A stretch of 64,000 nucleotides of DNA from Epichloe hybrida (taxonomy: Eukaryota; Ascomycota; Sordariomycetes; Hypocreales; Clavicipitaceae), in the NCBI GenBank assembly GCA_019022495.1, contig JAFEKR010000031.1, positions 708,638 to 772,637 of the forward strand, given 5' to 3'. The notes under the pieces were generated by a model. That model was not told the origin of the DNA. It saw only the letters and a program-made list of their open reading frames with translations, and did no database searches. A program made the position numbers and the translations under genes. Position 1 is the stretch's first letter. Each line of letters starts with the position of its first letter. This document shows positions 10,992-22,518 of the stretch, in pieces.

Positions 10992-12708
10992 GATGCGAGC
11001 CTTTTGCCCTGGCGCCAGGATCCGCTACTCCGTGCTCTGGCGAGGGGGGCAAATGATGCTTCTCTGGCAACGGTTGATGGAAGGAGAAGGCTGGGGAGGT
11101 GACGAAGGTGCTGAAATGGAATTTGGGGGTGGAGCGTGAGCTCATAGGGGTGGATTTTGGGAGCGGCGGGCGGGGTGCCGAAAGGACCCGCCCGGTCTGT
11201 TGGATTCCGTCATGCTGCATGCATGAAACATGGAATCCGGAAAGAATGGACGATATACATACTTATTAGCTGGATCCGTGTGACGTGAGATGATGGTGAG
11301 AAGGGCTATTTTGTCTAGTCACGCGTTCCCAATTACCCTCGCATTCGGGTGGTTATACGTGGTGTTTCGTTGGTAGTTACCCAACTCAATCATCTATGTA
11401 CAGTGCAGGGACGTCGCCCTTCTCGAGCATTTTTCGATATTGCCATGATTCAGGGTGTCAATGAACTAATACAGGTAAGACGATTCAGAAGACTAGCGTT
11501 TAATTGAAGGCCGGTAGGCGTGAGTCGACCATCTCGCTCGAGGGCTACATGATTTTTCTTCACAGTGATTAAAACAAGGATAACCCTGACATTGAGGATA
11601 GTAGACTTCATTGCTTGGGTTTAGACTAATGTCAGCCTTCTCTGCCATCTCCAGCACTCAATCGAGGTCCTCATGCTAGGATTGAAGATGCCAAGACTTG
11701 TACTAGCAACAAGACAAATGCAATTCTGTGAAAGAGTAAGCGCTACTTCGTATACAGTACTAACAGCTGTCATGACCCTAAAACCCCTAATAGTGACCTG
11801 AGATCCTGGGCATGATGGAAGCTCAGCAGTTGTTGAGGATATCTCGTAAAAGAAATACAGTAACGGGAGAATTGAATCCAACATGTCATAACTAGGCATG
11901 CCGAGGGACCAAACGACAAGAGCGCGGACAGAACTACTGAACGACAATCATTATTGTAAGGCAATCGTACAAGAATAAACTGTAGCGCCTTTCGCCAAGA
12001 CCTGCTCGGCACGTCCAAGGCGATGCAAGGTTCACAGCCTCCGCGCACTACGCGTTTGGCTGTATCATGAAGCACCATCAGAACTCGAATTTCGGGAATG
12101 TCGAATGAGGCAGTAAGTGTGCCCCGGGGGCCCCAAAACAAGAGCAGAAAGGAAAAAGACGAGAAAAAAAAAACCTTCCATTCATGATAAATCAGAGCTT
12201 TTTTTCATCGCGTCCGATACTGTAACAAGGTCGGTGTGCCGAACGCCTATTTCAAAATACCAATCCTTGCCTCACCAACGACCCACTGAAGCCCCGAGGG
12301 GAGAGTTCGAAGGGTCGGAAGAACGGCATCTGCATCATATTATACACGCGGTCCTCATCATCTGCGAAGAAATGTCAGTCAATGGTTCGGCAGCGTGAAA
12401 GCCAGGGAAATTGTGCACATACACTTATTTGAATGGAAGGGTCATGAGGAGGAGGAAAAAGAAGAGAAAAAGTCTGGGACGGGAGGCGCTGAAATTTAAA
12501 AGGACTGTGGGTCGGTGGATCCTGGTTGTCGGGCGGCATCAGCTGGCAGAACTGGCTGAGCTTCTACTCCGTTAAAGGCCTGACTGACTTCCCCTGTACT
12601 CCGTAGCTCCCGCCTACTAACGGCTCGTCAATCGACGCCGGAAGTTTCGAGGCTTGAATTCAGAATTGTGTATTCACACTTGGCGCCCAGACTCAATTCC
12701 TCGTAATA
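10992..12708. other. 1.7 kb intergenic region
   Basis: Divergent space between the AP180-like gene and the mitochondrial Asp-tRNA synthetase. Minus-strand frames at 11.6-12.1 kb show no domain, signal peptide or splice pattern I recognise. No gene is supported. Confidence 0.45.
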
Positions 12709-14983
12709 ATGTCCCAGCTGGGCCGCTGTGGGTTAGTTTTGCGTCGAGGAACCCCCGCGCGCATACGGGACCCCTCACATCTCTGCAGCGTGGTCTCAAG
12801 AGCATACGCAACACAGATTCCAGCACGTGAAGGGCAGGGACAGCATCACAAACAGAAGGAGTTGCTAGACCTGTGGAACAAGTGTAGGATTCTTTCTTTC
12901 TTGTCAATTCCGAATCATAGCTACTCTACTCCCTAACGCTTCGTCATAGTTCGTGGCTCCAATTCATTGACGCAATCCCAGGCCGATAATGTCTTGACGG
13001 GTTTCATCGGCAAGCGGCGTAACGTTGGGAAACATCTTGCCTTTGCAGACCTCACCACAGCATCCGGAGAAGTAATTCAAATATGCTCCCACGCTGATGG
13101 CCAAACAGAAGTACACTCCCAATTTCGACAAATACCCGCATTTGCGCCCGTCATTGTCCAGGCGAAAGCAGAACCGCCGTCGCAATCAGCTGGAGAAGCG
13201 CCCAACGAGGCTTCAGTCAAGCGAACGCTATATCTACAGAATATTCGAGCTCTAAATAGTGTTTCAAAGGATCTCATCGTCACATCGGATGTGCAATTCC
13301 CCCAATCGAAGCGACATCTCCAGATCCGTTTTCACCCAGAGCTGAATGCCCGTCTCAGATTTCGGTCATGGCTGAAGGGACAGTTGAATCAACGTCTTCT
13401 GGAAAAGGGTTTTACTGATATCGAGACACCTACTTTATTCAAGTCCACATCAGAAGGCGCACGGGAGTTCTTGGTTCCGACAAGGCAGAGAGGTACCGCA
13501 TATGCCTTGAGTCAGAGCCCTCAGCAGTATAAGCAAGTGCTCATGGCCGGAGGTATTAGTCGATATATGCAATGGGCACGGTGTTACAGAGATGAGGACT
13601 TGCGAACAGACAGACAACCCGAATTCTCTCAAGTGAGTGTCATCGATTGACCTACCCATGCGCAATCTTGCTGACGAGGATGCACCAGCTTGATATGGAA
13701 TGGGCGTTCGCCGGTCCTGCCAAAGTCCAGGAGGATGTAAACGACATCATTTTGACGGCATTGTCTCGACTGCAGCCGGCAAAAACCTACCAAGATGTCC
13801 GTGGAGAGAGGATTCCCTACATGATCGCAATACCCAACGATGGCAACAATACCACCTGCACAGACGAGCACCCTGCCCACACATTTGCTTCCCTCACCTT
13901 TGCGGAGAGCATCGCAGCGTATGGATCCGACAAGCCAGACCTGCGGATCCCAAATCGAGTGAGTTGACATTCGCACAGCCTTGATCGCCGTCAATACTAA
14001 TCAAGCCCAAGATCCATGCCATCGCAGACATCAACCCTCATCGCGATTTCGTCGGCATGATCACTCACCTCTCGGACCCTCTCATAGAGGCCTTCACGTT
14101 CCCTCTGAAAGACTGCTCGCCATCACAAGCCCGCAAATTCGTTGTCAATTTCATGGACAACCTGCCCCCCGCACTAGCCAACAACCCCGATGGCAAACCG
14201 CAGATTCTAATACACGACTCCCGCCAGCCTTTATCGGGCTTCTCGTCACTGGGCTTCGAATACGAAAGCTTACTTGCCCAGCTCTCTGAAGGTCAGGAAC
14301 TAAACGACGGCGATTTGGTCGTTTTTCAAGCGCGCGAGAGGCCCAGCGGTCAATACTGCTTGGGATCCACCAAGATTGGAGACATTCGCAGTGCTCTCTG
14401 GAAAGCCCTCGTAGAAGAGGGGTTCATGGAAAAGCCGAGCATAGGCGAGCCCAACTCGCTCCGATTCGTATGGGTGACCGAGTTCCCCATGTTCAAGCCC
14501 GTTGAAGAAGGCGAGCCTGGCCAAGGCGGCGCAGCTGGCATCTCAGCAGCACACCATCCATTCACCGCACCACTGTCTGATGCAGACCTCGAGGCCCTGT
14601 TCATCGATCCGTTGCAAGCTCGCAGCGCCGCATACGACCTCGTCCTCAACGGCGTCGAGATTGGTGGCGGCAGTGAGCGTATCCACGTGGCCGACGTCCA
14701 GGAATTCATCATGCGCGATGTCCTCAAGATGACGGAGCAAAGAATCAAGGATTTCTCGCATCTGCTCGGCGCGCTGCGCGCAGGCTGCCCGCCACACGCC
14801 GGCTTCGCCCTTGGTTTCGACCGCCTGACTGCTCTCCTGACAGATACATCGACGGTGCGAGATGTCATTGCGTTCCCTAAGACGATGAAGGGGGAGGATC
14901 CGTTTGTGCAGTCGCCCAGCAAGCTGACTGATGATCAGCTTGCCCCGTATGGACTGCAGCTCCGCGGCAGAACAAAAGTATAA
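12709..14983 (+). CDS. MSD1: Mitochondrial aspartyl-tRNA synthetase
   Basis: Four exons: 12709-12883, 12950-13632, 13689-13958, 14012-14983, giving 699 aa. The N-terminus ([20 protein letters not shown]) is Arg-rich with no acids, fitting a mitochondrial presequence. An OB-fold anticodon-binding domain follows ([17 protein letters not shown]). The class II core has motif 1 around [18 protein letters not shown], motif 2 [18 protein letters not shown] and motif 3 [18 protein letters not shown]-type insertion lies between motifs 2 and 3, and [10 protein letters not shown] is the conserved element that follows it in bacterial-type AspRS. The enzyme charges mitochondrial tRNA-Asp. Exon 1/2 joining uses donor GTAGGA and gives NKFRGSNSLT, the expected lead into the OB fold. 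Confidence 0.93.
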
Positions 14984-15150
14984 CAATGCCAACGGGAAGT
15001 GACGCACCCCCAATGTAACAAAGTATCAAAGCATATACGATATGTCAAAACAAAAGAAAAAAAACCTGTATCATAGTACACCTACAGCATAACCAAACAC
15101 AGAAGAGTCAACAACGCATGACAACAATTGCGTCACATTTGAACAGAGCC

Positions 15151-16067
15151 TCACACTTTACTTTCTTTCCCAAGTCGACGACGACAAGTACACTCAGGAG
15201 CCATGGCATGATGCATTCCCAGGCAGATATCCCGCATTGCCTCCAAGTTGGACTCCTCGACCGCGGCGACAGGAGAGTACTCCCTGTCCAGATTGCGACT
15301 GAGCAAGGCGGCGTCGTATGGGCCGCCGTGGTGATACTGGCCACCGATGGTGTCAAGTGCATCGATTGCATCCGTGTGGATGGAGATGCGCTTGCGCTGG
15401 CGACGGGGCCGGTCGACGGGGCCGACGTCGCGCTTCGCCCTGGCCATGTGGAGTGGATTGACGTGCGAGGCGCCGAGCCCAGTCTCTTGGTTGGGCTCAG
15501 GCGCAGTCAACGGGTCGAGGAGGTACTTTCTGGCCTTTTTTTGTTTCGTTAGCAACGCGCAATTTCAACGTGAAAACAGCTGGGTCCGGGGGTGTGTGTG
15601 TCCGTCCTCGAGGAACAAAAGAGTGGCACGGCAACCCGCCCCACCGACCGGGATGAGTGACCGGAGCGGAGGACCCAGCAAGAACCCATCATCTCGTCCG
15701 GGGGAAATAAAAGAGAAGTCCCTGCGTGCATATCGCATGTGTATCGTGGGTGGTGACCACCTCTGCCCACGAGAATGAGGGGGAACGGAAGAAAGAACAT
15801 GAAGAAGAAGGAAAAGCCAGCGAGTTTTTGCAAAGATGAACATGAAAGCGTGCCAAAAAAAGAAAGAGAAAAAGCATGGAGTAAAGAAAGGAGAAAACAA
15901 AGGCGCAGTAAAGAGCCATCACTCACCCATTGCTTGTCATATGTTATGCCGTAATCTTCACGCTCGCGCTGCCTTTTCGTGCCCTTTTTCTTCTTGCGGT
16001 CGCCGCTGCGGAAGAGATCCAAGACCATGTTTGACATATCGCGGTACCGTTTCAAATCAAGGCTCAT
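15151..16067 (-). CDS. Pal1-family-like protein, short form
   Basis: Two-exon model, 15927-16067 and 15151-15534, 174 aa. The intron is about 390 nt with donor GTGAGT, branch sequence GCTAACG and an acceptor 15 nt further on. The first exon is basic (GDRKKKKGTKRQREREDYGI). The second contains DAIDALDTIGGQYHHGGPYD, followed by AALLSRN and YSPVAAVEESN. That block resembles the conserved core of fungal Pal1 cell-morphology proteins (D-I-D-x-L-D ... HHDGPFDA ... RN), which act at the cortex with endocytic factors. Pal1 proteins are normally several hundred residues and continue after this core; here the frame ends about 35 residues later, so the protein is either a short paralogue or C-terminally truncated. 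Family call is from motif recognition only. Confidence 0.5.
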
Positions 16068-17062
16068 CGGGAAAGTCGACTTTTTCTTTTTTTCTTTCTC
16101 TTTCCCAATTCGTTGTTCAAGTTATGTTATTCCGGTTCCGCTGGCTTATTGCCGAAATCTCGCGTCTTGTCCATGTAGGCGGAGAAGTCCAATAGTCTGA
16201 TGGCAAACGCGACGTCTAACAAATGGGAAAAAAAAAAAAGATTCAAATCTGGAAGCTTCCCCAAGGCCAGGGAAACCAACCAACTCGCACATTAAAGACG
16301 TTGCCAAAGAATAAAAAAAAAAAAAAAAGAAGGTGGCGGGATTGGGGCACGAGGACAACGAGGCTGCGGCTGGAACTCGACGAAAATATGAGCGCCGGGC
16401 TGGGCTGGGCTGGGCTAGGGTTGTTTCTTTGGAGACGCCGTACGGATTACGGACTACACAATTTGGCTTTTTTGTGGCAGACAACATGGATGCATCAGAC
16501 GAACGCCACTTCGGTGCCAAAATGTGCCCCCCCCCATGTCCCGTCATTCAAGCTCAGTCAGGTGAGATCGCCTTGCTTTGTTATAGAGTTAACTCATATA
16601 GTACTAGTATGCTGCCTGTGCACTGACATGGACAAATGCATGCATGCATGCATGAAAGGATCTTGCGGGAGCGGGAGGACTAGCAGGGATATGGATGGCC
16701 ATGAGCAGGATCCATAACACACGCTATTTTATTATTTTTTTTTTTTCAATTTTTTTTTTCCTTTAGAGAAAGAAAAAGGACAAGAGGAAAAGTACGGCTG
16801 GAAGAGATCAATTCGCTTTGTAGGATCTGCAAGAAGGACGCTTCATATACAGTGGCATTTTGAATAGCCGAGACTTCTTCTTGCAAGAACGTCCCCAAGT
16901 GGTGGCAACACGATTGTCTAAGGACTCCCCAATTACGTCAAAATAGGAACAAGCTTCAAGACGGACCTTGTTATAGTGAGATTCCTACCTAAATTAAAGT
17001 ACCCCTTACCGCACTCAAAGGCCCTCTATCACTCGCAACTCCATCATAATCACCCAAGTGAG
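16068..17062. other. Intergenic region with simple repeats
   Basis: No gene recognised. It contains A runs at about 16226 and 16315, a (GGGCT)n run at about 16397-16417, a CATG tandem (about 16636-16653) and T runs at about 16735-16760. Confidence 0.5.
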
Positions 17063-18199
17063 TCACTTCCTTTTCTCTCCCCCCCACTTAGAGTACAAAT
17101 CCCCCGGAAGCAACCCCACCGCCTCGACTTCTGAAATCACAAGACTGTCCGTCGCCGTATCATACTGAAGTAGAGCACGACCACCACAGCCTTTCATCAC
17201 CGCGGTAATCTTTTTCATCAGCGCGCCTAGAGCCCTCAAAGATTCTTGGGACGCACGCTCCCAATCATCAATGTCCGCCTTGACATCTTCCACTCTTGGG
17301 CTCTGAAAATGTCCTCTGTTGTGATGTGCCCGAACAAGCTTGGGGGTCTGCGACACCCATATCTGCGCCGCGACTTGGTCAAATTCAAGAGGCCTCCACG
17401 CCGAGCGGGTTTTAATTTCGAGGGTTGATTTGAGGGGGACGAGCGCGCCCTTTTCTAGTACCGTCAACTTTGTGGCCTTGCTCTTCGCAACCAAACATGT
17501 ATCTTCGGGGGTGCGAGCAGAGAGGCACAGAGACCCCGTCAGGTCGGAACGCCCTTCGTTGGCATCGACTTCCTCGCTTCGTGATTTCACAAATCCGTCT
17601 GTCTCATGACGTATCAGAAACTCCATCCCGCAGAATCGATACGAGATGATTCTGTGGTGCCCCGTGCCGCCACTGATCTGGCTGGTCGTGTACATCTTTT
17701 CAAACTCGTGACCGTACCCTCGGAACTCGTGCGGTGCAAGAAACTCTGTCGGGGCCACCTCATGACGACACATGAGCAGCGTGTCGTGCACCAGCTCGAG
17801 CTTGATGCAGAATGCTGTGCCGGCATTTATTTCTGTTCTAGGTCTGACGAATGATAGGAGCATTCTAACATTGTGCCGATCACTGATGACATCAAATGGG
17901 CGAATGTCAAAAGACGGGTCCGTGGTGTACAATGCCCGAAACAATGGTTCCAAGGAACTCTTCGAGAGGCGCATTGCATTTTCGTCAATGCAGATCAAGC
18001 CGGAATCCTTTTTCACGTGCTGGGCACCGACTGGGGGATTCCAGAGAGGAGGGCTGCCCGGCACCGCAATGGTGGGCGTATCTTCGTCGATCCAATTGTA
18101 GGATGATATGTGCTTGACATTCGTGATGTATGCGTTGTCGGACGGTTTGAGACGCTGGAGATCCGAGCGCGAGATGCTTGCTATCTCCCGAGGAGGCAT
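17063..18199 (-). CDS. Conserved fungal protein of unknown function
   Basis: Single exon, 378 aa, no signal peptide or membrane helix. The sequence has the look of an ascomycete family whose members begin with a block like ITNVKHISSYNWIDEDTPTI, then VPGSPPLWNPP, and contain LRVELVHD-type and EFRGYGHEFEKMYTT motifs followed by ISYRFCGMEFLIRHETDGF. Members of that family are often labelled geranylgeranyl pyrophosphate synthetase in databases. No prenyltransferase DDxxD motif is present here, so I do not adopt that label. It lies 26 kb from the carotenoid cluster and I see no reason to link it to that pathway. Function unknown. Confidence 0.75.
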   Translation of the reverse strand: MPPREIASISRSDLQRLKPSDNAYITNVKHISSYNWIDEDTPTIAVPGSPPLWNPPVGAQHVKKDSGLICIDENAMRLSKSSLEPLFRALYTTDPSFDIRPFDVISDRHNVRMLLSFVRPRTEINAGTAFCIKLELVHDTLLMCRHEVAPTEFLAPHEFRGYGHEFEKMYTTSQISGGTGHHRIISYRFCGMEFLIRHETDGFVKSRSEEVDANEGRSDLTGSLCLSARTPEDTCLVAKSKATKLTVLEKGALVPLKSTLEIKTRSAWRPLEFDQVAAQIWVSQTPKLVRAHHNRGHFQSPRVEDVKADIDDWERASQESLRALGALMKKITAVMKGCGGRALLQYDTATDSLVISEVEAVGLLPGDLYSKWGGEKRK

Positions 18200-18869
18200 C
18201 GTGCTGTACTTTGCCGATGCAAGACAAAAGATGGAAAAGGCAATGCGTTGAAAAGTGCTCCGTCTTCACTATTGATCAGTCGTGAAAACCCGAAGATTAA
18301 ATATGGTGCCAGAAGAGGAACTTGTTTTCGAGAGGAACAGATGGCTGCATAGCGAAGCTGCAGAAATTTACCAGTGAATCTCGACCTGGTACAAACAAGC
18401 GTGTTTTATAGGAAGGAGCGCTTGCGTTTGCTCTATCACGCATAGATTCATAGCCGGGGCGGGGGGGGAGGCAAACGCAGAGTGTCCTCTCGGAGTTTCG
18501 CCGTTCTGCCGGCAAGTTTTTTTTTTCTGTCTTTTTTTGCAGTGTAAGGTTTCAAGCTCGAGATGCGGTGCTTTATCGTGACAATTCGGAATATCATGAA
18601 GCGTGAAATCCTTTTTAGGACTCGAGAAGGAGCCAACATCACAAAGCATACTACTAAGCCCAACCACGGCGCTCCATACACAGGCGCCAGCCCATGTCGC
18701 TGATTATAACAAGGTGCCTCGTGGGCCTAACACGAAGAGCGACCAGAGAGCTCTGCTTTGTGTTCCGTCACGAAGGGCTGTATAGCTGCTTGTTCCTGAG
18801 CAGTCGACTCATTTCTCGACCTGAAATGACTCCATGCTAGGAACCCTAGAGCACCTGGCAAAAGCAATC
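18200..18869. other. Intergenic, no gene seen
   Basis: Upstream of the gene at 17063-18199. Short frames only; none has recognisable content. Confidence 0.4.
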
Positions 18870-19411
18870 ACCCGATATTAGCTTCGACGGCAACACCTGC
18901 GACAGCATCGATTGTGAAATTAAAGTAGTGACATGTAGTCTGGCGGATCTTGGTATCGGAATCGTGGGGAGCAAGGTAAAAGATGGCGTCATTGCCTTTT
19001 GGCCATCTTTCTCTAGAAGCGGCTCAGATCGACGGTCCAAATCAGTCTCGTCGATCTCGTTCAATCTACGAAACAAACCAGAATATAGAGTCTTGCTTTT
19101 CTTTTCAAAAAAGAAAAGAAAAAGAATGCTAGATTTGAAGTAGTCGATGTTACATACTGGCTGGGGGGAGATTATGTGCCTTGCCAGTACTGCCCGGCAG
19201 CGTGTGGTATTCTTGCCAAAGTATCAAATTCATATAGGTGAGGTTGGACGTCCATTGCCAATTGAGCTTCTGGCCTACTGTGTGCGAGAAATCGTCTTGG
19301 AAGTTGCCTTCTGGGCCTGGCGCATGAGGCCATACGAAATCGCTTTGACAACTGACGATTTGTCGACAAGGCGGTGACGAGGCCGGCAGCATAAAAGCGT
19401 CGATTCAGCAC
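18870..19411 (-). pseudogene. Decayed fungal surface-glycoprotein gene
   Basis: Minus-strand fragments in different frames read like one gene of the small secreted/membrane glycoprotein class common in Hypocreales. An N-terminal part reads SDFVWPHAPGPEGNF, then HTVGQKLNWQWTSNLTYMNL and ILWQEYHTLPG. About 150 bp on comes IWTVDLSRF followed at once by a stop, and in another frame AIFYLAPHDSD, then CHYFNFT. In intact relatives a W-T-[VT]-DL segment is followed directly by FFLxLHD and a CHYFN-x-T glycosylation site, so these are parts of one ectodomain. No C-terminal membrane helix is found. The frame changes and in-frame stop make it a pseudogene or fragment; introns could explain some but not all of the breaks. 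Confidence 0.4.
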
Positions 19412-19743
19412 CAGCCAGGGTGGAGGACATGACTTACATAATCAAGTTCGCGCAGTTGCCCAGATTTTGTGCCGATCCCCCAATGGCAGATTGGACCCAC
19501 TTCATCCTCCCAGTTATTCCCTCTGACCTTTTTGGCCTTGCTCCTCAACAAGTGCTTCATCATGAGTCTCATCAGTCTGACGAACCCACGGCTATATCTG
19601 CAGCATACCCACAATAGCCGGAATGATAGCAACCCGGTAATCTCGAGTCCTCGCTAGGGCTGTCGCCTCCCTACAGGAGGAAACGATACAGCACCATCAC
19701 GTTAATGTGCCATCTCAGCTGGTGACATCATCCCAAAATCGTC
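19412..19743. other. Promoter region of USB1
   Basis: Short intergenic region before USB1. No other element recognised. Confidence 0.4.
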
Positions 19744-20787
19744 ATGGGGCTCGTCGACTACTCATCCTCATCTGGCGATGAAGTGCTACCCGATTCTCCG
19801 CCGTGTAAGCGCCATAAGCGCAAGGCAGAGCCAAATGGCGAGCAGGAGTCGACAATGCCACCGCTACCCGCAACATTTCACGATCTATATGCATCCACTG
19901 TGCGGCAGAGTGTGGTGGATGATCCCAGCTTGCATCAGGGGCGGAAGCGCCAGAACCCCCATGTGGTTGGGCACTGGCCCTCCCACATATACGTGGAATG
20001 TACGTATGCTTGCTTTCTTGATCTATCTCCGACTGTTTTCGATTCGTCGCATACGTTACACAAACTCGATTTGTATTAATTTCATAGACAAGGGCATCCC
20101 ACAACCACGCAGCACGACACCCTTGACGCGCTTATGAAGAAGACCCAGACCCAGATTGGGGGAGATATCCATCTCCACAACTTCCTCACCAGCGATCTAG
20201 GTACACCTCTACCACTGCATATCAGTCTTTCCAAACCTCTCAGCCTACCTACTTCCAAAAAGGATGACTTCTTCTCCAAGATCCAAGATGCCATCTACAC
20301 CAGTGGGGTCGGTCGCTTCTCCGTCAAGCCTGCCGGATTAGCTTGGTACAGATCCCCGGATTCAGATCGCACATTCTTCGTATTACGGGTCATCACGACG
20401 AGAGAACTCAGCTCCCAGAACACCGACGACAAAAAGAAACCGTTGCGGCTGTCGACCAATCCCGAGCTGATGGCCATTCTCGTCAAGTGTAATAAAGCTG
20501 CTGCCCATTTTGGACAGCCACCTTTGTATCAGCAGAGTGCTGGTGATGCGGTGGACACGGCGTTCCATGTATCAATAGGTTGGACGATGGGTTCTCCTGA
20601 TGAAGAAACTTGCTTGATGGTACTCAAAAATTTCAGAGATGCGCAGTTTGGAGAGATTCGTGACTGGGAAATTGATGTAGATGGGGTCAAGGCCAAGATT
20701 GGGAATATCATCACCCATGTACCATTGTCAAGAAGGGGGGACGGACAGAAGGGTAGCGAAGAGCCAGACTCATTGTTTGGATTCTGA
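19744..20787 (+). CDS. USB1: U6 snRNA phosphodiesterase Usb1
   Basis: Two exons, 19744-19999 and 20093-20787, giving 316 aa. The splice (donor GTACGT, acceptor ACAAG) restores the block HIYVEWHPTTTQHDTLDALM. Two HxS motifs of the 2H phosphoesterase fold are visible, LHISLSKPL and FHVSIGWTMG, about 120 residues apart, as expected for the catalytic pair. Usb1 trims the oligo(U) tail of U6 snRNA and leaves a terminal cyclic or 3' phosphate, protecting U6 from decay. The N-terminal 50 residues are a charged linker with KRHKRK, a possible nuclear signal. ATG 19744 is the first in frame. Confidence 0.92.
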
Positions 20788-21844
20788 AAACAGTACTCCG
20801 CAGAGAAGAGGAAGAAGCAGTAGTAGTAGTAGGCGGATTTTGCAACTTTAAATAGGCCCGTGTGATGGAAACGATTACCCTGCACTGCATGCCACCTTGT
20901 AGTGACTTCTTTCAGATAATGAACAGCCCCGGCACTTTGCTTTGACGCCAGACCTAATAACGGAGCACAGTCTACGGGGAATTCCAGTTGCCGAAATCAG
21001 CGGTTGTTGATATGCCCCATGTTTTTCTCACCTTGTTTCGGCAGAGTCCCGTTCCACCCGAACCGTCGGCTCTCGTTGATCCTCGTTGATCCCGGACATC
21101 CTCGAGCTCCATTTTAGCTCCATTCCGTTGCTTCTTTTGGTGAAGGGCCTCGACCTCTCCTCGATCTCTCCTCGACTTCTCCTCCATGTAGACAACTGAC
21201 TTCCGAAACAGTTTGTTCACCTGGCACTCTGCGCGCCTTCCTCCTCCCCTGATGCCAAAAGCCAAAAATAGGACACAACACAGAAACACTTGTAGACGTG
21301 CTTGTTTTGCCCGCCTTTGATTCTCAAACATCTCAAGGAGCCTGACGCGATTCGCTCAATTGCTTAGCTCCAACGACGCGGCTGGCGGCATACCATCCAA
21401 TTCGTCACTATAATACATGGTCGTCAAAGAGAACATTCCCCTGGCCCAAGTACCCTTTTAACGCAAAGAAGGGGAAGGAAGAAAAAAAAAAACACAATCC
21501 AGTCACCCAGTCCACCAACCCAATCCACTTCTCCCCTCCCCTCCCCGCACCACGCACTGGCCCTTGACGCGCCTGATTGTTTTCTTGAGCTTTCTTCCCT
21601 TTTGATGTTTTTCTGTTAGGTTTGCTTTGCCTCGAAAAGTTGGAGTGAACTCACGACGTCGCATCGCCAATTTTTCCTTTTGTTGCCTCGTTACTGTTTC
21701 TGCCGAGTGGGCGAAGGGCACAGGATCGAAAAAGCGCAGCAACACGTCTGGAGCTGCAAGCCGCCCAGCCCTGGTTAGAAAAATCGTCAAACTGTGGACT
21801 CGAGGTCAACCACACACACCTTGGTCAGACGCAAAGCCTGACCC
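20788..21844. other. 1.06 kb intergenic / CKS1 promoter
   Basis: No gene recognised. The region just before CKS1 is pyrimidine-rich and has an A run at about 21480-21492, consistent with a fungal promoter and leader. Confidence 0.45.
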
Positions 21845-22518
21845 ATGGATATCGACATGAGTCGCCGGAACAAGACTCCCAGGTCGCTGTCAGACTCTGA
21901 ACGGGCGCGCCTTGAAGAATTCATTGACTCGATTCACTATTCTGCAAGGTAAACACGGCTTCTCGGAGTTTTCAGGCCTTCACCGCTTTCGTCGGGGACT
22001 TTTTTTTTTTTTCTTTTTTTTTCGCGCGTTCCAAGATGTTGCGAAGCCGCTGTATGGCCAACGAGCTGATTTGTTGGTCCAACCAGATACTCTGACAGCG
22101 AATACGAGTACCGGCATGTGCAGCTGCCAAAAGCTATGCTCAAGGCAATCCCAAAGGATTATCATGACACGTCGAAAGGAACTCTGAAATTGCTATGGGA
22201 GGAGGAATGGCGAGCTATTGGTATTACTCAGGTACGACAACGCGCTCTGTTTCAAACAACCCGCATCAGTTACGGCGATACGACGAGAACAATGCGCGAG
22301 ACAATCATCATGCCAGAGCAGGACATTTGTTGACAGTGCTCGCAGAGTCTTGGTTGGGAGCATTACGAGGTTCACGAGCCCGAACCCCATATTCTCCTGT
22401 TCAAGTAAGTGTCGCCGTGGGCTTCCAGAGTATTATTCTTGGCTGTTTTCATATTCGACACTCAACATCTGACCGTGCCAAAACCAGGCGTCCTCTCAAT
22501 TATCAAGCGCCCCAGTGA
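21845..22518 (+). CDS. CKS1: Cyclin-dependent kinase regulatory subunit Cks1/Suc1
   Basis: Four exons: 21845-21948, 22087-22231, 22346-22404, 22488-22518, giving 112 aa. The whole family core is present: [77 protein letters not shown] and [13 protein letters not shown]. These include the anion-binding Arg/Trp residues and the HxPEPH hinge. Cks1 binds CDK1 and targets it to phosphorylated substrates. No single long open frame reveals it; it was found by following splice signals across three introns, the first 138 nt long. All four junctions use GT/AG and conserve phase. Confidence 0.95.

Noticed and set aside
17063..18199. Geranylgeranyl pyrophosphate synthetase linked to the carotenoid cluster
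   Set aside because: The family often carries that label, but no DDxxD prenyltransferase motif or matching fold pattern is visible, and the gene is 26 kb from the cluster.
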